NCBI GenBank assembly: GCA_036677145.1
Contig: JAKFFF010000034.1
Span: 1 to 64,000, forward strand
DNA length: 64,000 nt
From: CADEED01 sp036677145
GTDB taxonomy: Bacteria > Pseudomonadota > Gammaproteobacteria > Steroidobacterales > Steroidobacteraceae
Reading direction: 5' to 3'
Made by a program: the position numbers and the translations under genes. Positions 47,410 through 56,795 of this stretch are shown here, piece after piece. Under the pieces are notes generated by a model that saw only the letters and a list, made by a program, of their open reading frames with translations, ran no database searches and had not been told where the DNA came from. Positions within the stretch are counted from its first letter, which is position 1. Each line of letters begins with the position of its first letter.

Positions 47410-49317
47410 TCAGGAGGCGGTTTCGAAAGTGAACATGACCTTGAGCGCGTCCTGCGCGCGGGCGCGCGCCAGCGCCTTGTCATACTGCTCGAGCGGGAAG
47501 GCCGTCTCGAGGAAGGGCGTGAGGTCGAGCGCAGGCAGCGTCGCGAGGGCGTCGGCGAAGTCGCGCCGCGTGTAACCGAGCGAGCCGATCACCGCGCGGT
47601 CGTGCGCGACCAGCGATTCGAAGTTGAAGGTCTGATCCGGGTACGGATAGCCGAGCAGCAGGATCGCGGCGCCCGGATGACTTTGTTCGAGCAGCGGCGC
47701 GACCACCTTGTGTTTGCCGGAAGCATCGATGAACCAGTCGAAGTCGCCGAGATTGCGCAGCGTGGTCGAGGTCTCCACCGCGCCGCGCAGGGCCGCCAGG
47801 CGCTGCGTGTCGGTATCGAATACGACCACGGAGTGTCCGCGCGCCTTGAGCACGAGTGCGGCGAGATGGCCGAGCGTGCCGGCGCCGGTCACCGCGCAAC
47901 GCAGCGGTTTGTCACCCTGGCGCGCGGAGCCCAGGCGCCGCAGGCCCTTGTGAACCACGGCTAGCGGCTCGACCAGCGCTGCCTTGGCGAGCGATACGTC
48001 GGCCGGGATGCGGTGTGCGTAACGCGCGCGCGAAACCATGTATCCGGCGCAGGCGCCGTCCTGGCCCATCACGCCGACTTCGCGGCGGTCGGCGCAGTAC
48101 AACGCATTATCGTCCCGGCAGCGCTCGCATTCGCCGCAGCCCTGGATGCCTTCGACGACCACGCGGTCGCCTTCCTTGAACTCGGTGACCTTGGGGCCGA
48201 GTGCGATGATCGTGCCCGACGATTCGCGCCCGGGAACGATCGGGTAGATAGTCGAGCCCTTGCGCTGCGCATCCGGTTTGCCGTCGATGATGGCCAGGTC
48301 GCTGGTGCCGATGCCGACGTGCGAGACGCGCACGAGGATCTCGCCGGGCTTGAGGCTCGGCACGTTGCGTTCCTCGAGCTCCATGCGGTTCGGGCCGCGC
48401 ACGACGAGCGCCGGGAAGCCGTTGCCGAAGAACAGCTCCGAGCGGCGCGCGGGATTGAGCAACCCGCGGCTGTCGGTGATGCCACCGACCGTGCCCATCA
48501 GTTTTTCGTAGCGGAACCGCAGGATCTCCGCGGCGAGCGCGCCGAACTTGCCCTCGCGGGCCGCAATCCAGAAGTCCTTCAATCCCCACCACAACTCACG
48601 CACGATTTCGCCCGGGATGTTGCGCAGGATGCGTATGCCCACCCAGCGCGCGGCCATGCCTTCTCGGTAATAACGGCGGCGGACCTGCGGCCAGGTCTCG
48701 GTGTGTACGTGGATGATGCAGGAGCCGGGTTGATAGACGACCTTGCGGCCGTGCTCGAGCCAGTACTTCGCCCAGTCGATGTCTTCGAGCCCGGGCAGGC
48801 CCTTGTCGAAGGGGTAGATCTCCCAGAGGTCCTTGCGGATGGCCGAGTTCGCGTTGTTCGCGAAGGGCTGCTCGACGTCCACCTCGAAGGTTTTCTCGCC
48901 GAACGTGCGTTCGAAGTCGCGGCACTCGGAGAATTTCGAAACCTTGTGGCCGCGCTGATTGCCGTAGGTCATCGCGACGTCGTCGCGTCGCAGCGGCTCG
49001 ACGAGTTCGCCCAGCCAGTTTTCGTCGGAGGGAATCGCATGCGCCGAAACGATGGCGATGAATTTGCCGCGCGATTCGCTCACGCCGACGTTGAGCGAAT
49101 GACCGAAGGTGAAGTCCTCCGAGCGCAGCCGCACGATCCGCGCGCCGTTGGCTGCCGCGATGTCGCGCGTGGCGTCCACGGACCCGGAATCGACCAGGAT
49201 GGTCTCGAAGTCGCGGTACTTCTGCTTGTGCAGCGACGCGAACACGTCCGGCAGCCAGCGCTGCTCGTTGAGCGCGCGAATGACGATGCTGGTTTCAGGC
49301 GTGGAGCTGGTTGTCAT
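47410..49317 (-). CDS. Fusion of a family 2 glycosyltransferase with a zinc-type medium-chain dehydrogenase domain
   Basis: 635 residues from ATG at 49317 (TTG 49326 possible). Residues 1-260 are a GT2 domain: SIVIRALNEQRWLPDVFASL, LVDSGSVDATRDI, SAHAIPSDENWL, GLEDIDWAKYW. Residues 300-635 are an MDR/threonine-dehydrogenase-like domain: GCGECERCRDDNALYC (about 387-401) keeps all four structural-zinc cysteines and VTGAGTLGHLAALVL the Rossmann loop. The catalytic-zinc positions differ: VGIGTSDL has Gly where Cys is usual, and VPGRESSG has Arg for the His of GHE. No frameshift is visible, and both parts are continuous in one frame. Function may be synthesis plus transfer of a modified sugar, or a non-zinc dehydrogenase role; not known. 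Confidence 0.85.
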   Translation of the reverse strand: MTTSSTPETSIVIRALNEQRWLPDVFASLHKQKYRDFETILVDSGSVDATRDIAAANGARIVRLRSEDFTFGHSLNVGVSESRGKFIAIVSAHAIPSDENWLGELVEPLRRDDVAMTYGNQRGHKVSKFSECRDFERTFGEKTFEVDVEQPFANNANSAIRKDLWEIYPFDKGLPGLEDIDWAKYWLEHGRKVVYQPGSCIIHVHTETWPQVRRRYYREGMAARWVGIRILRNIPGEIVRELWWGLKDFWIAAREGKFGALAAEILRFRYEKLMGTVGGITDSRGLLNPARRSELFFGNGFPALVVRGPNRMELEERNVPSLKPGEILVRVSHVGIGTSDLAIIDGKPDAQRKGSTIYPIVPGRESSGTIIALGPKVTEFKEGDRVVVEGIQGCGECERCRDDNALYCADRREVGVMGQDGACAGYMVSRARYAHRIPADVSLAKAALVEPLAVVHKGLRRLGSARQGDKPLRCAVTGAGTLGHLAALVLKARGHSVVVFDTDTQRLAALRGAVETSTTLRNLGDFDWFIDASGKHKVVAPLLEQSHPGAAILLLGYPYPDQTFNFESLVAHDRAVIGSLGYTRRDFADALATLPALDLTPFLETAFPLEQYDKALARARAQDALKVMFTFETAS

Positions 49318-49434
49318 GGTTCCCAAAATAACGGTAGGCGTCCCAAGGGCTTACCGGAGGCGGCAGCATGAAGGGCCGTACCGTAAGGTCAAGGAGCGCA
49401 GCCCTCCCGGCTCGAAAATCAGTGCACATAGTCA

Positions 49435-49456
49435 CGAAACCCGTCCGGGCCCGGGT
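49435..49456 (-). terminator. Weak hairpin after the ATP-grasp gene
   Basis: On the minus strand AACCCG and CGGGTT pair around eight bases, followed by TTTCG. Weak T-run, so it may only attenuate before the fusion gene. Confidence 0.25.
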
Positions 49457-50695
49457 TCAAGCCTTGCGGCTGAAAAGCTTCCTCATGGTGGCCCGGAACA
49501 GCAGCCGGCCGAAGACATACAGCGTCTCCAGCGAATACCGCCAGTCCTTGCTGTCGAGGTCGAAAAACGCCCGGGGCGCGCGGTAGGAGGCGAGCACGTC
49601 ACGGAAGCTTATGAGGCCGCCGAACCAGTAGGCCGGCAGTGCATCGCCGTCGGCGCGCAGCACGATGTGCCGGAAATCATTGCCGTTCGGTTTGGCCGGC
49701 GTGACCGGCAGCCCGGCGAGGTCGCAGTAGTGGATCCAGGGCAGGTCGACGCCCGAGTAGGGCGCCGCGTCACCGCCGCCCGAGAGGCGGGGGTTGGCTT
49801 CGATGATCTTCACGCGGCCGTCGCGCACGTCGCGTTTCATCTCGATCTCGCACAACCCGACGTAGTTGATGGCGCGCAGCCAGCGATCGCAGACCTCGTC
49901 CGTTTCCGGATCGTCGACCGGTTCGCTGATGCTCGCCGGACCGAATCCGACCGGGTTGCAGCGAAACTCGCGGAACATGGCGTTCGCGATGCGTTTGCCG
50001 GACGCGTCGTAACACGACAGGTAGACCCGCTTGGCGGAGTCGGGTCCGACGATGATTTCCTGCAGGATGACGTCGGGCGTGACACTTACCGCGAGGCGGT
50101 AGTTGTCGATGAGTTGCGCCTCGTTCTCGGCAATCGCGACCTTCTGGTCGTAGAGCTTGTGGTCCTTCGGCAGCTTCTGCCACTCGCGGAAGTGGGTCGG
50201 CTTGATCAGGCAGGGGAACATCGCGCGGCGCGCGAAATCGCGCACTTCGTCCTCGTTCTTGGCGAACTGGGTGACCGGCATCGGCATGCCGAATCGTGTG
50301 GCGAGGTCATACTGCGAATGCTTGTTGGCGAGCGCACCTTGCAGCGCAGCGCCGGGTGAGAGCCGGTAGTGCGGCGCGAGCGCGGCTTCGTGCTGAGCAA
50401 TAGCCGAGACGAACTTGTCGGAACTGGCGATGAGCACGGGGCGGTCGCCGACGCGGCGCGCCAGGTCGATCATGAATGCGCGCCAGGCATCGGGCTGCGC
50501 ATCCGGATCCGGACAGGCGATCGCCGGTCCGTACACCGAGCGGAAGCCGGGGTTGTTGGTCACGCTGTCGAACATCACGGCGCGCACGCCGCGGCGCTGG
50601 AGGCTGCGCACACCGAGCACGCCGGTCTGGAACGCGCCGGCGAGCACGGCCGGTGGTGCGTGTGCGGGTACCTGTTCGTATTTCGGCGCGCCCAT
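49457..50695 (-). CDS. ATP-grasp family protein
   Basis: 412 residues from the ATG at 50695. VLIASSDKFVSAIAQHE and FPCLIKPTHFREWQKLP (ATP-grasp lysine), QEIIVGPDSAKRVYL, and IIEANPRLSGGGDAAPYSG with metal-binding Glu/Asn/Arg are the ATP-grasp core. It forms carboxylate-nitrogen or similar bonds, possibly adding an amino acid or amine to a sugar acid; substrate unknown. Head of the minus-strand block, divergent from rmlA. Confidence 0.82.
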   Translation of the reverse strand: MGAPKYEQVPAHAPPAVLAGAFQTGVLGVRSLQRRGVRAVMFDSVTNNPGFRSVYGPAIACPDPDAQPDAWRAFMIDLARRVGDRPVLIASSDKFVSAIAQHEAALAPHYRLSPGAALQGALANKHSQYDLATRFGMPMPVTQFAKNEDEVRDFARRAMFPCLIKPTHFREWQKLPKDHKLYDQKVAIAENEAQLIDNYRLAVSVTPDVILQEIIVGPDSAKRVYLSCYDASGKRIANAMFREFRCNPVGFGPASISEPVDDPETDEVCDRWLRAINYVGLCEIEMKRDVRDGRVKIIEANPRLSGGGDAAPYSGVDLPWIHYCDLAGLPVTPAKPNGNDFRHIVLRADGDALPAYWFGGLISFRDVLASYRAPRAFFDLDSKDWRYSLETLYVFGRLLFRATMRKLFSRKA

Positions 50696-50947
50696 TGAGA
50701 TCCGTCCGCGAAAAATGGCGCGTAGTCTACTTCGGGGGAGGCCCGCCGGTGAGCATATGCCCCGCGTCCGAAGCGGACCGTCCTCACAGTCCCGGCGTGT
50801 CAAGTGCGGGGGTGTGCGCAGAGTCCGCGAATGTGAAGCGTATCGAACGCGGGGGCTCTGCCCGTCGCAAGGTCCGATGCGGCCCGGTCAATGCACTAGA
50901 ATGCCTGCGCGGTCCCACCGCACGCTTGCAACTAGTTCGGGAGTTCC

Positions 50948-51841
50948 ATGAAACATAAGCCCTACAAGGGCATCGTCCTCGCGGGCGGCGCGGGGTCGCG
51001 CCTGTTTCCGCTGACGCTCGTCACCAGCAAACAACTGCTGCCGGTGTACGACAAGCCGATGATCTACTATCCACTCAGCGTGCTCATGCTGGCCGGCATT
51101 CGCGAGCACCTGGTGATCTCCACTCCGCAGGACCTGCCGCGCTTCAAGCAATTGCTCGGCGACGGTTCGCAGTGGGGAATGAAGATCGAATACGCCGAGC
51201 AGCCGCGTCCGGGGGGCATCGCCGAAGCGATCCTGATCGCGGGCGCGCACTACGGACCAGAGCGCTTCGCACTGGTGCTGGGCGACAACATTTTCTACGG
51301 CCACGGAATGACCGATCTGCTCAGGTCTGCAAGTACCCGCGACACCGGTGCGAGCGTGTTCGCATACCACGTCACCGATCCGGAGCGTTACGGCGTCGTG
51401 GACTTCGACGCGGCCGGCAAGGCGACCGGCATCGAAGAGAAGCCGCAGCAGCCCAAGTCCAACTACGCCGTGACCGGGCTGTATTTCTACGACGAACAGG
51501 CGCTCGCGCTGGCGAGCGCGCTGCGGCCATCGCCGCGCGGTGAACTCGAGATCACCGATCTCAACCGCGCTTACCTGGCCCTCGGCCAGTTGCACGTGGA
51601 GATCATGGGCCGCGGCTACGCGTGGCTCGATACCGGCACTCACCAGTCGCTGATCGACGCGGCCACCTTCATCCAGGCGATCGAGACTCGCCAGGCCCTG
51701 AAAGTCGCCTGTCCCGAAGAGATCGCGTACCGCCTGAAATTCATCGACGCCGACCGCGTACGCGCGCTCGCGCAGCCGCTCAAGAACACGCAGTACGGCC
51801 AGTACCTGCTGCGCATGCTCGAAGAGCGGGTTTTCAACTGA
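50948..51841 (+). CDS. rmlA: Glucose-1-phosphate thymidylyltransferase
   Basis: 297 residues, standard RmlA length. GIVLAGGAGSRLFPLTLV nucleotidyltransferase motif, KQLLPVYDKPMIYYPLSVLM, LGDNIFYGHG and EKPQQPKSNYAVTGLYFYD. Makes dTDP-glucose from glucose-1-phosphate and dTTP. First of rmlA-rmlC-rmlB. GGGAG precedes the ATG; a TAGAAT at 50899-50904 could be a -10 but no good -35 pairs with it. Confidence 0.96.
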   Translation: MKHKPYKGIVLAGGAGSRLFPLTLVTSKQLLPVYDKPMIYYPLSVLMLAGIREHLVISTPQDLPRFKQLLGDGSQWGMKIEYAEQPRPGGIAEAILIAGAHYGPERFALVLGDNIFYGHGMTDLLRSASTRDTGASVFAYHVTDPERYGVVDFDAAGKATGIEEKPQQPKSNYAVTGLYFYDEQALALASALRPSPRGELEITDLNRAYLALGQLHVEIMGRGYAWLDTGTHQSLIDAATFIQAIETRQALKVACPEEIAYRLKFIDADRVRALAQPLKNTQYGQYLLRMLEERVFN

Positions 51842-52389
51842 TGAATTTCCTGCCGACGGGGCTGCCCGGAGTCGTATTGATCGAGCCGAAGGTATTCGGC
51901 GACGCCCGCGGTTTCTTCATGGAAACCTTCCGGCACAGTGCATTCGTGGAAGCCGGGATCGACGTGCAATTCGTGCAGGACAATCACAGCGCGTCGGCCC
52001 GCGGCGTGCTGCGCGGACTGCACTACCAGCTCGCGAAACCGCAGGGAAAACTCGTGCGTGTCACGCAGGGCAGCGCCTTCGACGTGGCGGTCGATCTGCG
52101 GCGTTCGTCGCCGGCTTTCGGCAAACACGTGGGCGTCGAGCTGTCGGCCGACAACAAGCGCATGTTGTGGGTCCCGCCGGGCTTCGCGCACGGCTTCCTC
52201 GCACTCTCCGAGCACGTCGAGTTCCAGTACAAGTGCACGGATTACTACGATCCGGTCAGCGAGCGTTCGGTGTTGTGGAACGATCCGGCGCTCGGCATCC
52301 AGTGGCCGCTCGCGCCCGGAGAATCGCCGCGCCTGTCCGCCAAGGACGCCGCCGGCACGACTCTCGCGGCCGCGGAATGTTATCGATGA
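51841..52389 (+). CDS. rmlC: dTDP-4-dehydrorhamnose 3,5-epimerase
   Basis: 182 residues, cupin fold. FGDARGFFMETFRHSAF, FVQDNHSASARGVLRGLHYQ (catalytic His), VDLRRSSPAFGKHVGVELSA and FAHGFLALSEHVEFQYKCTD. Converts dTDP-4-keto-6-deoxyglucose to dTDP-4-keto-rhamnose. Start shares one base with the rmlA stop. RmlD is not seen in the window. Confidence 0.96.
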   Translation: MNFLPTGLPGVVLIEPKVFGDARGFFMETFRHSAFVEAGIDVQFVQDNHSASARGVLRGLHYQLAKPQGKLVRVTQGSAFDVAVDLRRSSPAFGKHVGVELSADNKRMLWVPPGFAHGFLALSEHVEFQYKCTDYYDPVSERSVLWNDPALGIQWPLAPGESPRLSAKDAAGTTLAAAECYR

Positions 52390-52414
52390 GCCTGTCGCGG
52401 CAGATGAGGAATCA

Positions 52415-53494
52415 ATGAGAAAGTTGCTCGTGACGGGCGGGGCCGGATTCATCGGCGCCAATTTCGTGCATCACTGGCTGCGCGCGCATCCGGCCGACCG
52501 CGTGGTCGTGCTCGACGTGCTCACCTACGCGGGCAACCTGGCGAATCTCGACGCGGTGCGCGGCAATCCGCAGCTCACGTTCGTACGCGGCGACATCTGC
52601 GATGGCGCGCTCGTGGATGCACTGTTCGCCGAACATGGCATAGATCACGTGGTGCATTTCGCCGCCGAATCGCACGTGGACCGTTCGATCACCGGGCCCG
52701 ACGAGTTCATTCGCGCCAATGTCATCGGAACCCACACGCTGCTCAAGGCGGCGCGTGCCGCGTGGACGCGTGACGGTGGACTGCGCGACGACGTGCGGTT
52801 CCATCACGTCTCGACCGACGAGGTGTACGGCTCGCTGCGCTCGGATGATCCGGCGTTCACCGAGGAGACGCCGTATTCACCCAACTCGCCGTACTCGGCC
52901 AGCAAGGCGGCCTCGGATCATCTCGTGCGCGCGTATCACCACACCTACGGCCTGCCGGTGACCACGAGCAATTGCTCGAACAATTACGGCCCGTTCCATT
53001 TTCCCGAGAAGCTCATCCCGCTGATGCTGGTGCGCGCGCTCGACGGCGGACCGCTGCCGGTGTACGGCAAGGGCGAAAACGTTCGCGACTGGTTGTACGT
53101 CGAGGATCACTGCCGCGCCATCGACGCGGTTCTGCGCCTGGGACGCGTGGGTGAAACCTACAACGTCGGTGGCTGCAACGAGTGGCGCAACATCGACATC
53201 GTGAATCACCTGTGCGAGATCATCGACCGGCGCTTCGCCGCGGATCCGCAACTCGCACGCCGCTTCCCGAAGAGTCCCGCGGCCAGCGGCCGCCCTACGA
53301 ATACGTTGATCGCCTACGTCACGGATCGGCTTGGGCACGATTGGCGATATGCCATCGACGCCTCCAAGATCAGCAAGGAACTCGGGTTCGCGCCGCAGGA
53401 GCGTTTCGAAACCGGGATCGAGAAGACAGTCGACTGGTACCTCGCCAACGAATCGTGGTGGCGCCGTGTGATGAGCGGCGAATATCGCGCTTGA
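52415..53494 (+). CDS. rmlB: dTDP-glucose 4,6-dehydratase
   Basis: 359 residues. Short-chain dehydrogenase fold: LLVTGGAGFIGANFVHH (NAD-binding), AAESHVDRSI, STDEVYGSL, and catalytic YSASK. Makes dTDP-4-keto-6-deoxyglucose, the branch point for deoxysugars. Start follows rmlC by 25 bases, with a GAGGAA-like ribosome binding site. Confidence 0.96.
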   Translation: MRKLLVTGGAGFIGANFVHHWLRAHPADRVVVLDVLTYAGNLANLDAVRGNPQLTFVRGDICDGALVDALFAEHGIDHVVHFAAESHVDRSITGPDEFIRANVIGTHTLLKAARAAWTRDGGLRDDVRFHHVSTDEVYGSLRSDDPAFTEETPYSPNSPYSASKAASDHLVRAYHHTYGLPVTTSNCSNNYGPFHFPEKLIPLMLVRALDGGPLPVYGKGENVRDWLYVEDHCRAIDAVLRLGRVGETYNVGGCNEWRNIDIVNHLCEIIDRRFAADPQLARRFPKSPAASGRPTNTLIAYVTDRLGHDWRYAIDASKISKELGFAPQERFETGIEKTVDWYLANESWWRRVMSGEYRA

Positions 53495-53536
53495 CTGCGG
53501 CCTTCGGGCTGCGGGGAAGGAACGAAGGGACTCAAA

Positions 53537-55147
53537 GTGAATCTGCTGCACGACCTCTTCGACGCCGCGGCGCGGCGCTCTCCCGATAGCCAGGCTCTGC
53601 GCTATCGTGGTACCGGCATTTCCTACGCCGCGCTGCGTCAGCGCACCATTCACGTGGCCGCGGCGCTCGCCCGGCTCGGGGTGAAACGTGGCGATCGCAT
53701 TGCGATCTGCATGCAGAACCGCCCCGAGGTGATCGAGCTTGCGCTCGCGGCGAGCCGGCTCGGGGCGATCTTCGTGCCGGTGAGCCCCATCCTCAAAGTC
53801 CGCCAGCTCGAACACCTGCTCAACGATGCCGGCGCGACGCTGCTGGCCGCTTCGCAGGGCGCGACTCATGCGCTCGACGAGCTGCTCAGGAATTGTCCGA
53901 CGGTGAAGACGCTGGTGTTGTGCGACGCCGGCGAGCTGCCGAAGCCGGACGGCGCCGCGCGCGCCGTCAAATACGACCAGCTCACCGTGGAGTCCGCCGC
54001 TCCGCCCGCGACGCAAGCGATTGGCGATGACGCGGCCGCGCTGCTGTACACCTCCGGCAGCACCGGGCGCCCGAAGGGCGTAATCGTCAGCCACCGCAAC
54101 CTGGTTGCCGGCGCGCTCAGCGTTTCGCAGTACCAGCGCAATGGCGCCGGAGATCGCATCCTCGCCGCGCTGCCGCTCAGTTTCGACTATGGATTCAGCC
54201 AGGTTACCGTGGCGTTCGCCGTGGGTGCCTGCGCCGTCCTCACCAACTTCGCGCTGCCCGCGGCGCTGTTGCAGGAAGCACAGGCCGAACGCATCACGGG
54301 TCTCGCCGGGGTGCCGACGATGTGGATGCACCTGGCCGCGATGGAGTGGCCCGCATCGGTCGTGAAGTCATTGCGCTACATCACCAACTCCGGCGGTGTC
54401 ATGCCGCTCGCCGTGCTCGCCCGTCTGCGCGGCGCGTTGCCGGACACGCAGGTGTTCTGCATGTATGGATTGACCGAGGCGTTCCGCTCTACCTACCTGG
54501 ATCCGGCGGAGCTCGATCGACGCCCGGGGTCCATCGGCAAGGCGATCCCGGGTCAGGAGATCTTCGTGTTGCGCGCGGACGGCACCGAGTGCGCGCCGGG
54601 TGAAACGGGCGAACTCGTGCACCGCGGCTCGCTGGTCACGCTGGGCTACTGGGGCGATCCAAAAAAGACCGCGAATCGCTTTCGCGAGCTGCCGGCGCGT
54701 TTGCGCGAGATCCCGCGCAACGAGACCGCGGTGTGGTCCGGCGACCTCGTGAAGACCGATGCCGATGGATTCCTGTATTTCGTGGCGCGCGGCGATCATC
54801 TCATCAAGAGCTCCGGATATCGCATCAGCCCCAGCGAGATCGAAGAAGTGGTCGCGGAGGTTGCCGGCGTGGTCGAGTCGGCGGCCATCGGACTCGCGGA
54901 TGATTCACTCGGTCAGCGCGTCGTCGTCGCGCTGGTCGCCGCCGCGGGCGCGCCGCGCGATCTCGCCGAGATCGTGCGCCAGTATTGCCGCGTGCAATTG
55001 CCCAGCTACATGTTGCCCGCCGACATCTATCTGCTCGAGGCGCTGCCGCGCAACGTCAATGGCAAGTGTGATCGCGCCGCGCTCGCGGTGCAGCTCGCGC
55101 AGCTGCCGCACATTCAACCGGCCACACGCTCCGCGCGCGAAAGTTAG
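53537..55147 (+). CDS. Exosortase A-associated acyl-CoA ligase (AMP-forming)
   Basis: 536 residues from GTG at 53537. LLYTSGSTGRPKGVIVSH (P-loop), MYGLTEAFRSTYL, VWSGDLVKTDADGFLYFVAR and the catalytic Lys in RNVNGKCDRAAL. Length and context fit the exosortase A-associated ligase family rather than the ACP-linked ligase at 26720. Likely activates an acyl group used in EPS or substrate modification. Confidence 0.88.
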   Translation: MNLLHDLFDAAARRSPDSQALRYRGTGISYAALRQRTIHVAAALARLGVKRGDRIAICMQNRPEVIELALAASRLGAIFVPVSPILKVRQLEHLLNDAGATLLAASQGATHALDELLRNCPTVKTLVLCDAGELPKPDGAARAVKYDQLTVESAAPPATQAIGDDAAALLYTSGSTGRPKGVIVSHRNLVAGALSVSQYQRNGAGDRILAALPLSFDYGFSQVTVAFAVGACAVLTNFALPAALLQEAQAERITGLAGVPTMWMHLAAMEWPASVVKSLRYITNSGGVMPLAVLARLRGALPDTQVFCMYGLTEAFRSTYLDPAELDRRPGSIGKAIPGQEIFVLRADGTECAPGETGELVHRGSLVTLGYWGDPKKTANRFRELPARLREIPRNETAVWSGDLVKTDADGFLYFVARGDHLIKSSGYRISPSEIEEVVAEVAGVVESAAIGLADDSLGQRVVVALVAAAGAPRDLAEIVRQYCRVQLPSYMLPADIYLLEALPRNVNGKCDRAALAVQLAQLPHIQPATRSARES

Positions 55148-55159
55148 ACCGGGCGGCCG

Positions 55160-55843
55160 TCAGCGCAGCTGGCCGGTCGCATAACGAGTCAGGGCCGCAT
55201 AACCGGCCGGGCTGACGTGGCTGCCGTCCTCGCGCGAATACTCGGCGCGGCGCGTGCCGTTGCCCGAATCCACGGCCTTCTCGAGATCCAGAACCTTGAT
55301 GCGCTCCGCGGCGGCGTATTTGCGCAGGCACTCATTCACGTCCTTGACGTGCTGGTTGATGACCGCGTTGTAGTTCTCGCGGCCGCGCAGTCTGCCGATG
55401 GCGCCGCGAATCTGGTCGAGCCAGCCGTCGCCGACGGTGAGCGTCAGCTCCGTCGCGATGATCACATCGATACCGGCGGCGCGCGCCTGTTCGCTCATCG
55501 CGCGGATGTTGTCGCACGCGCCGCTTTTCGCTTGAGCCATCTTTTCCGGTGGTGCGCGAAAGATGTCGTTGATGTGGCCCCAGAGAAGCACGGCGTCGGG
55601 CTTGTTGGTGATCACGTCGCTCTCGAAGCGCGCGCGCACGGCGGAGGATTCCTGGCCCGCGATGCCCTTGTTGGTGATGCGATAACCGGGGAGTGACGGT
55701 TCGCCCCAACTCGCCGCATAGGAGGCGCCGATGATGATCAGCGAACGTGACCCCGCGCCGCCCGGAAATGAGTTGTCAGCAAAAGCCTGTGTCATTGCGA
55801 AGGCGCTCAGGAGGAACAGCAGCGATCTGATAGGGGTTTTCAT
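55160..55843 (-). CDS. Exported SGNH/GDSL-like hydrolase
   Basis: 227 residues with signal peptide ending AFADNS. Block I IIIGASYAASWGEP supplies the serine (Asp of GDS replaced by Ala), VLLWGHINDIF gives the block-III Asn, and SREDGSHVSPAGY the Asp-His pair. Predicted periplasmic or secreted esterase, perhaps removing or transferring O-acyl groups of EPS. Convergent with the ligase. Confidence 0.85.
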   Translation of the reverse strand: MKTPIRSLLFLLSAFAMTQAFADNSFPGGAGSRSLIIIGASYAASWGEPSLPGYRITNKGIAGQESSAVRARFESDVITNKPDAVLLWGHINDIFRAPPEKMAQAKSGACDNIRAMSEQARAAGIDVIIATELTLTVGDGWLDQIRGAIGRLRGRENYNAVINQHVKDVNECLRKYAAAERIKVLDLEKAVDSGNGTRRAEYSREDGSHVSPAGYAALTRYATGQLR

Positions 55844-55891
55844 TAGCGGCGCAGGCTACCCGAATCCGGTGGTTAGTTGCGACAGCGCGTG

Positions 55892-56626
55892 TCAGAGGCG
55901 GTCACGAATCGCGTACCAGATTCTTCCTACATATTCGTGCAGTGCAAGATCGGAATGCGACAGCGATTCGGGCCGCGGCGCGAACTCGGCGCGTGTCCAC
56001 TCCCGCGGTTGTTTGTGATCGGTGGGCACCGCGATGGGATGAAGATCCTGTCGCCGCATGCTTTCCATGGCGCGCGGCATGTGCCCGCTGGAACTCACGA
56101 GAAAGAAGGGCGCGCCGCCGACCATTGGTTTGAGGTTCTCCGCGCTTTCCGCCGTGACCTGCGAGTGATCCTCCCGTGTGATCTTCGCGGCCGGCACACC
56201 CGCCGCGATGAGCGCTTCGGTCATCACACGCACGGTGATGGGCGACCCGGACACGATGATGTCGAGCGCCTCCGGCCGTTGTTCGAGCAGCTCCATGGCC
56301 ATGAGCACGCGATAGGCGGCGCTGGCGTTGAGGCGCCCGGTGATCGGCATCCCGGCATCGTCGGCTGCCCATGCGCCCAGGACCACGATGTGCCGGGCCT
56401 CGGGGTGGGCGCGGACGTCCAGCACGGCAGGGTACTGGTACTCGAGGGGGCTCGAGAGCGCGGCCGCCACCTGGCCGCTGGAGAAGATCAGGGTCACGCC
56501 CGCGCCGGTTGCCAGCAGGCCCCATGAGAACCGCCGCGCGAACGGCAACAGGCGCGCGAGAAGGCCTGCGGCGAACAGGAAATAGGCAAAACCCGAGGCA
56601 GTGACCAGGTTACCGAGCAGTTGCAC
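55892..56626 (-). CDS. YdcF/ElyC-like (DUF218) membrane protein
   Basis: 244 residues from GTG at 56626, supported by GGAG nine bases upstream. Two N-terminal membrane helices, then a DUF218 domain: HIVVLGAWAADDAGM, IIVSGSPITVRVMTEAL, AESAENLKPMV and LVSSSGHMPRAMESM. Relatives act in envelope or exopolysaccharide biogenesis; XrtA loci often contain one. Confidence 0.8.
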   Translation of the reverse strand: MQLLGNLVTASGFAYFLFAAGLLARLLPFARRFSWGLLATGAGVTLIFSSGQVAAALSSPLEYQYPAVLDVRAHPEARHIVVLGAWAADDAGMPITGRLNASAAYRVLMAMELLEQRPEALDIIVSGSPITVRVMTEALIAAGVPAAKITREDHSQVTAESAENLKPMVGGAPFFLVSSSGHMPRAMESMRRQDLHPIAVPTDHKQPREWTRAEFAPRPESLSHSDLALHEYVGRIWYAIRDRL

Positions 56627-56704
56627 GTCGATTGACTCCGGATGGGATCCGACGGGGAAGGTAGCGCGAGACGGCGATTACTGCCGTACGCCTGTAGGAC
56701 GAGT

Positions 56705-56723
56705 GTCGGGGCCATTTACAGTC
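56705..56723 (+). promoter_or_regulatory. Candidate PrsR upstream element (PEP-CTERM box), copy 2
   Basis: GTCGGGGCCATTTACAGTC, 72 bases upstream of a sigma-54 site. Shares GTCGGG and TTTACAGTC with 39849-39867. Not itself an inverted repeat, unlike copy 1, so the common TTTACAGTC core is the safer motif. Confidence 0.55.
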
Positions 56724-56795
56724 CCTTCCTACTGAGATTTGACAGTTGCTGGGGATGCCGCGCAACTCATTGTTTTTCAGACTTTTTCGCATTCG

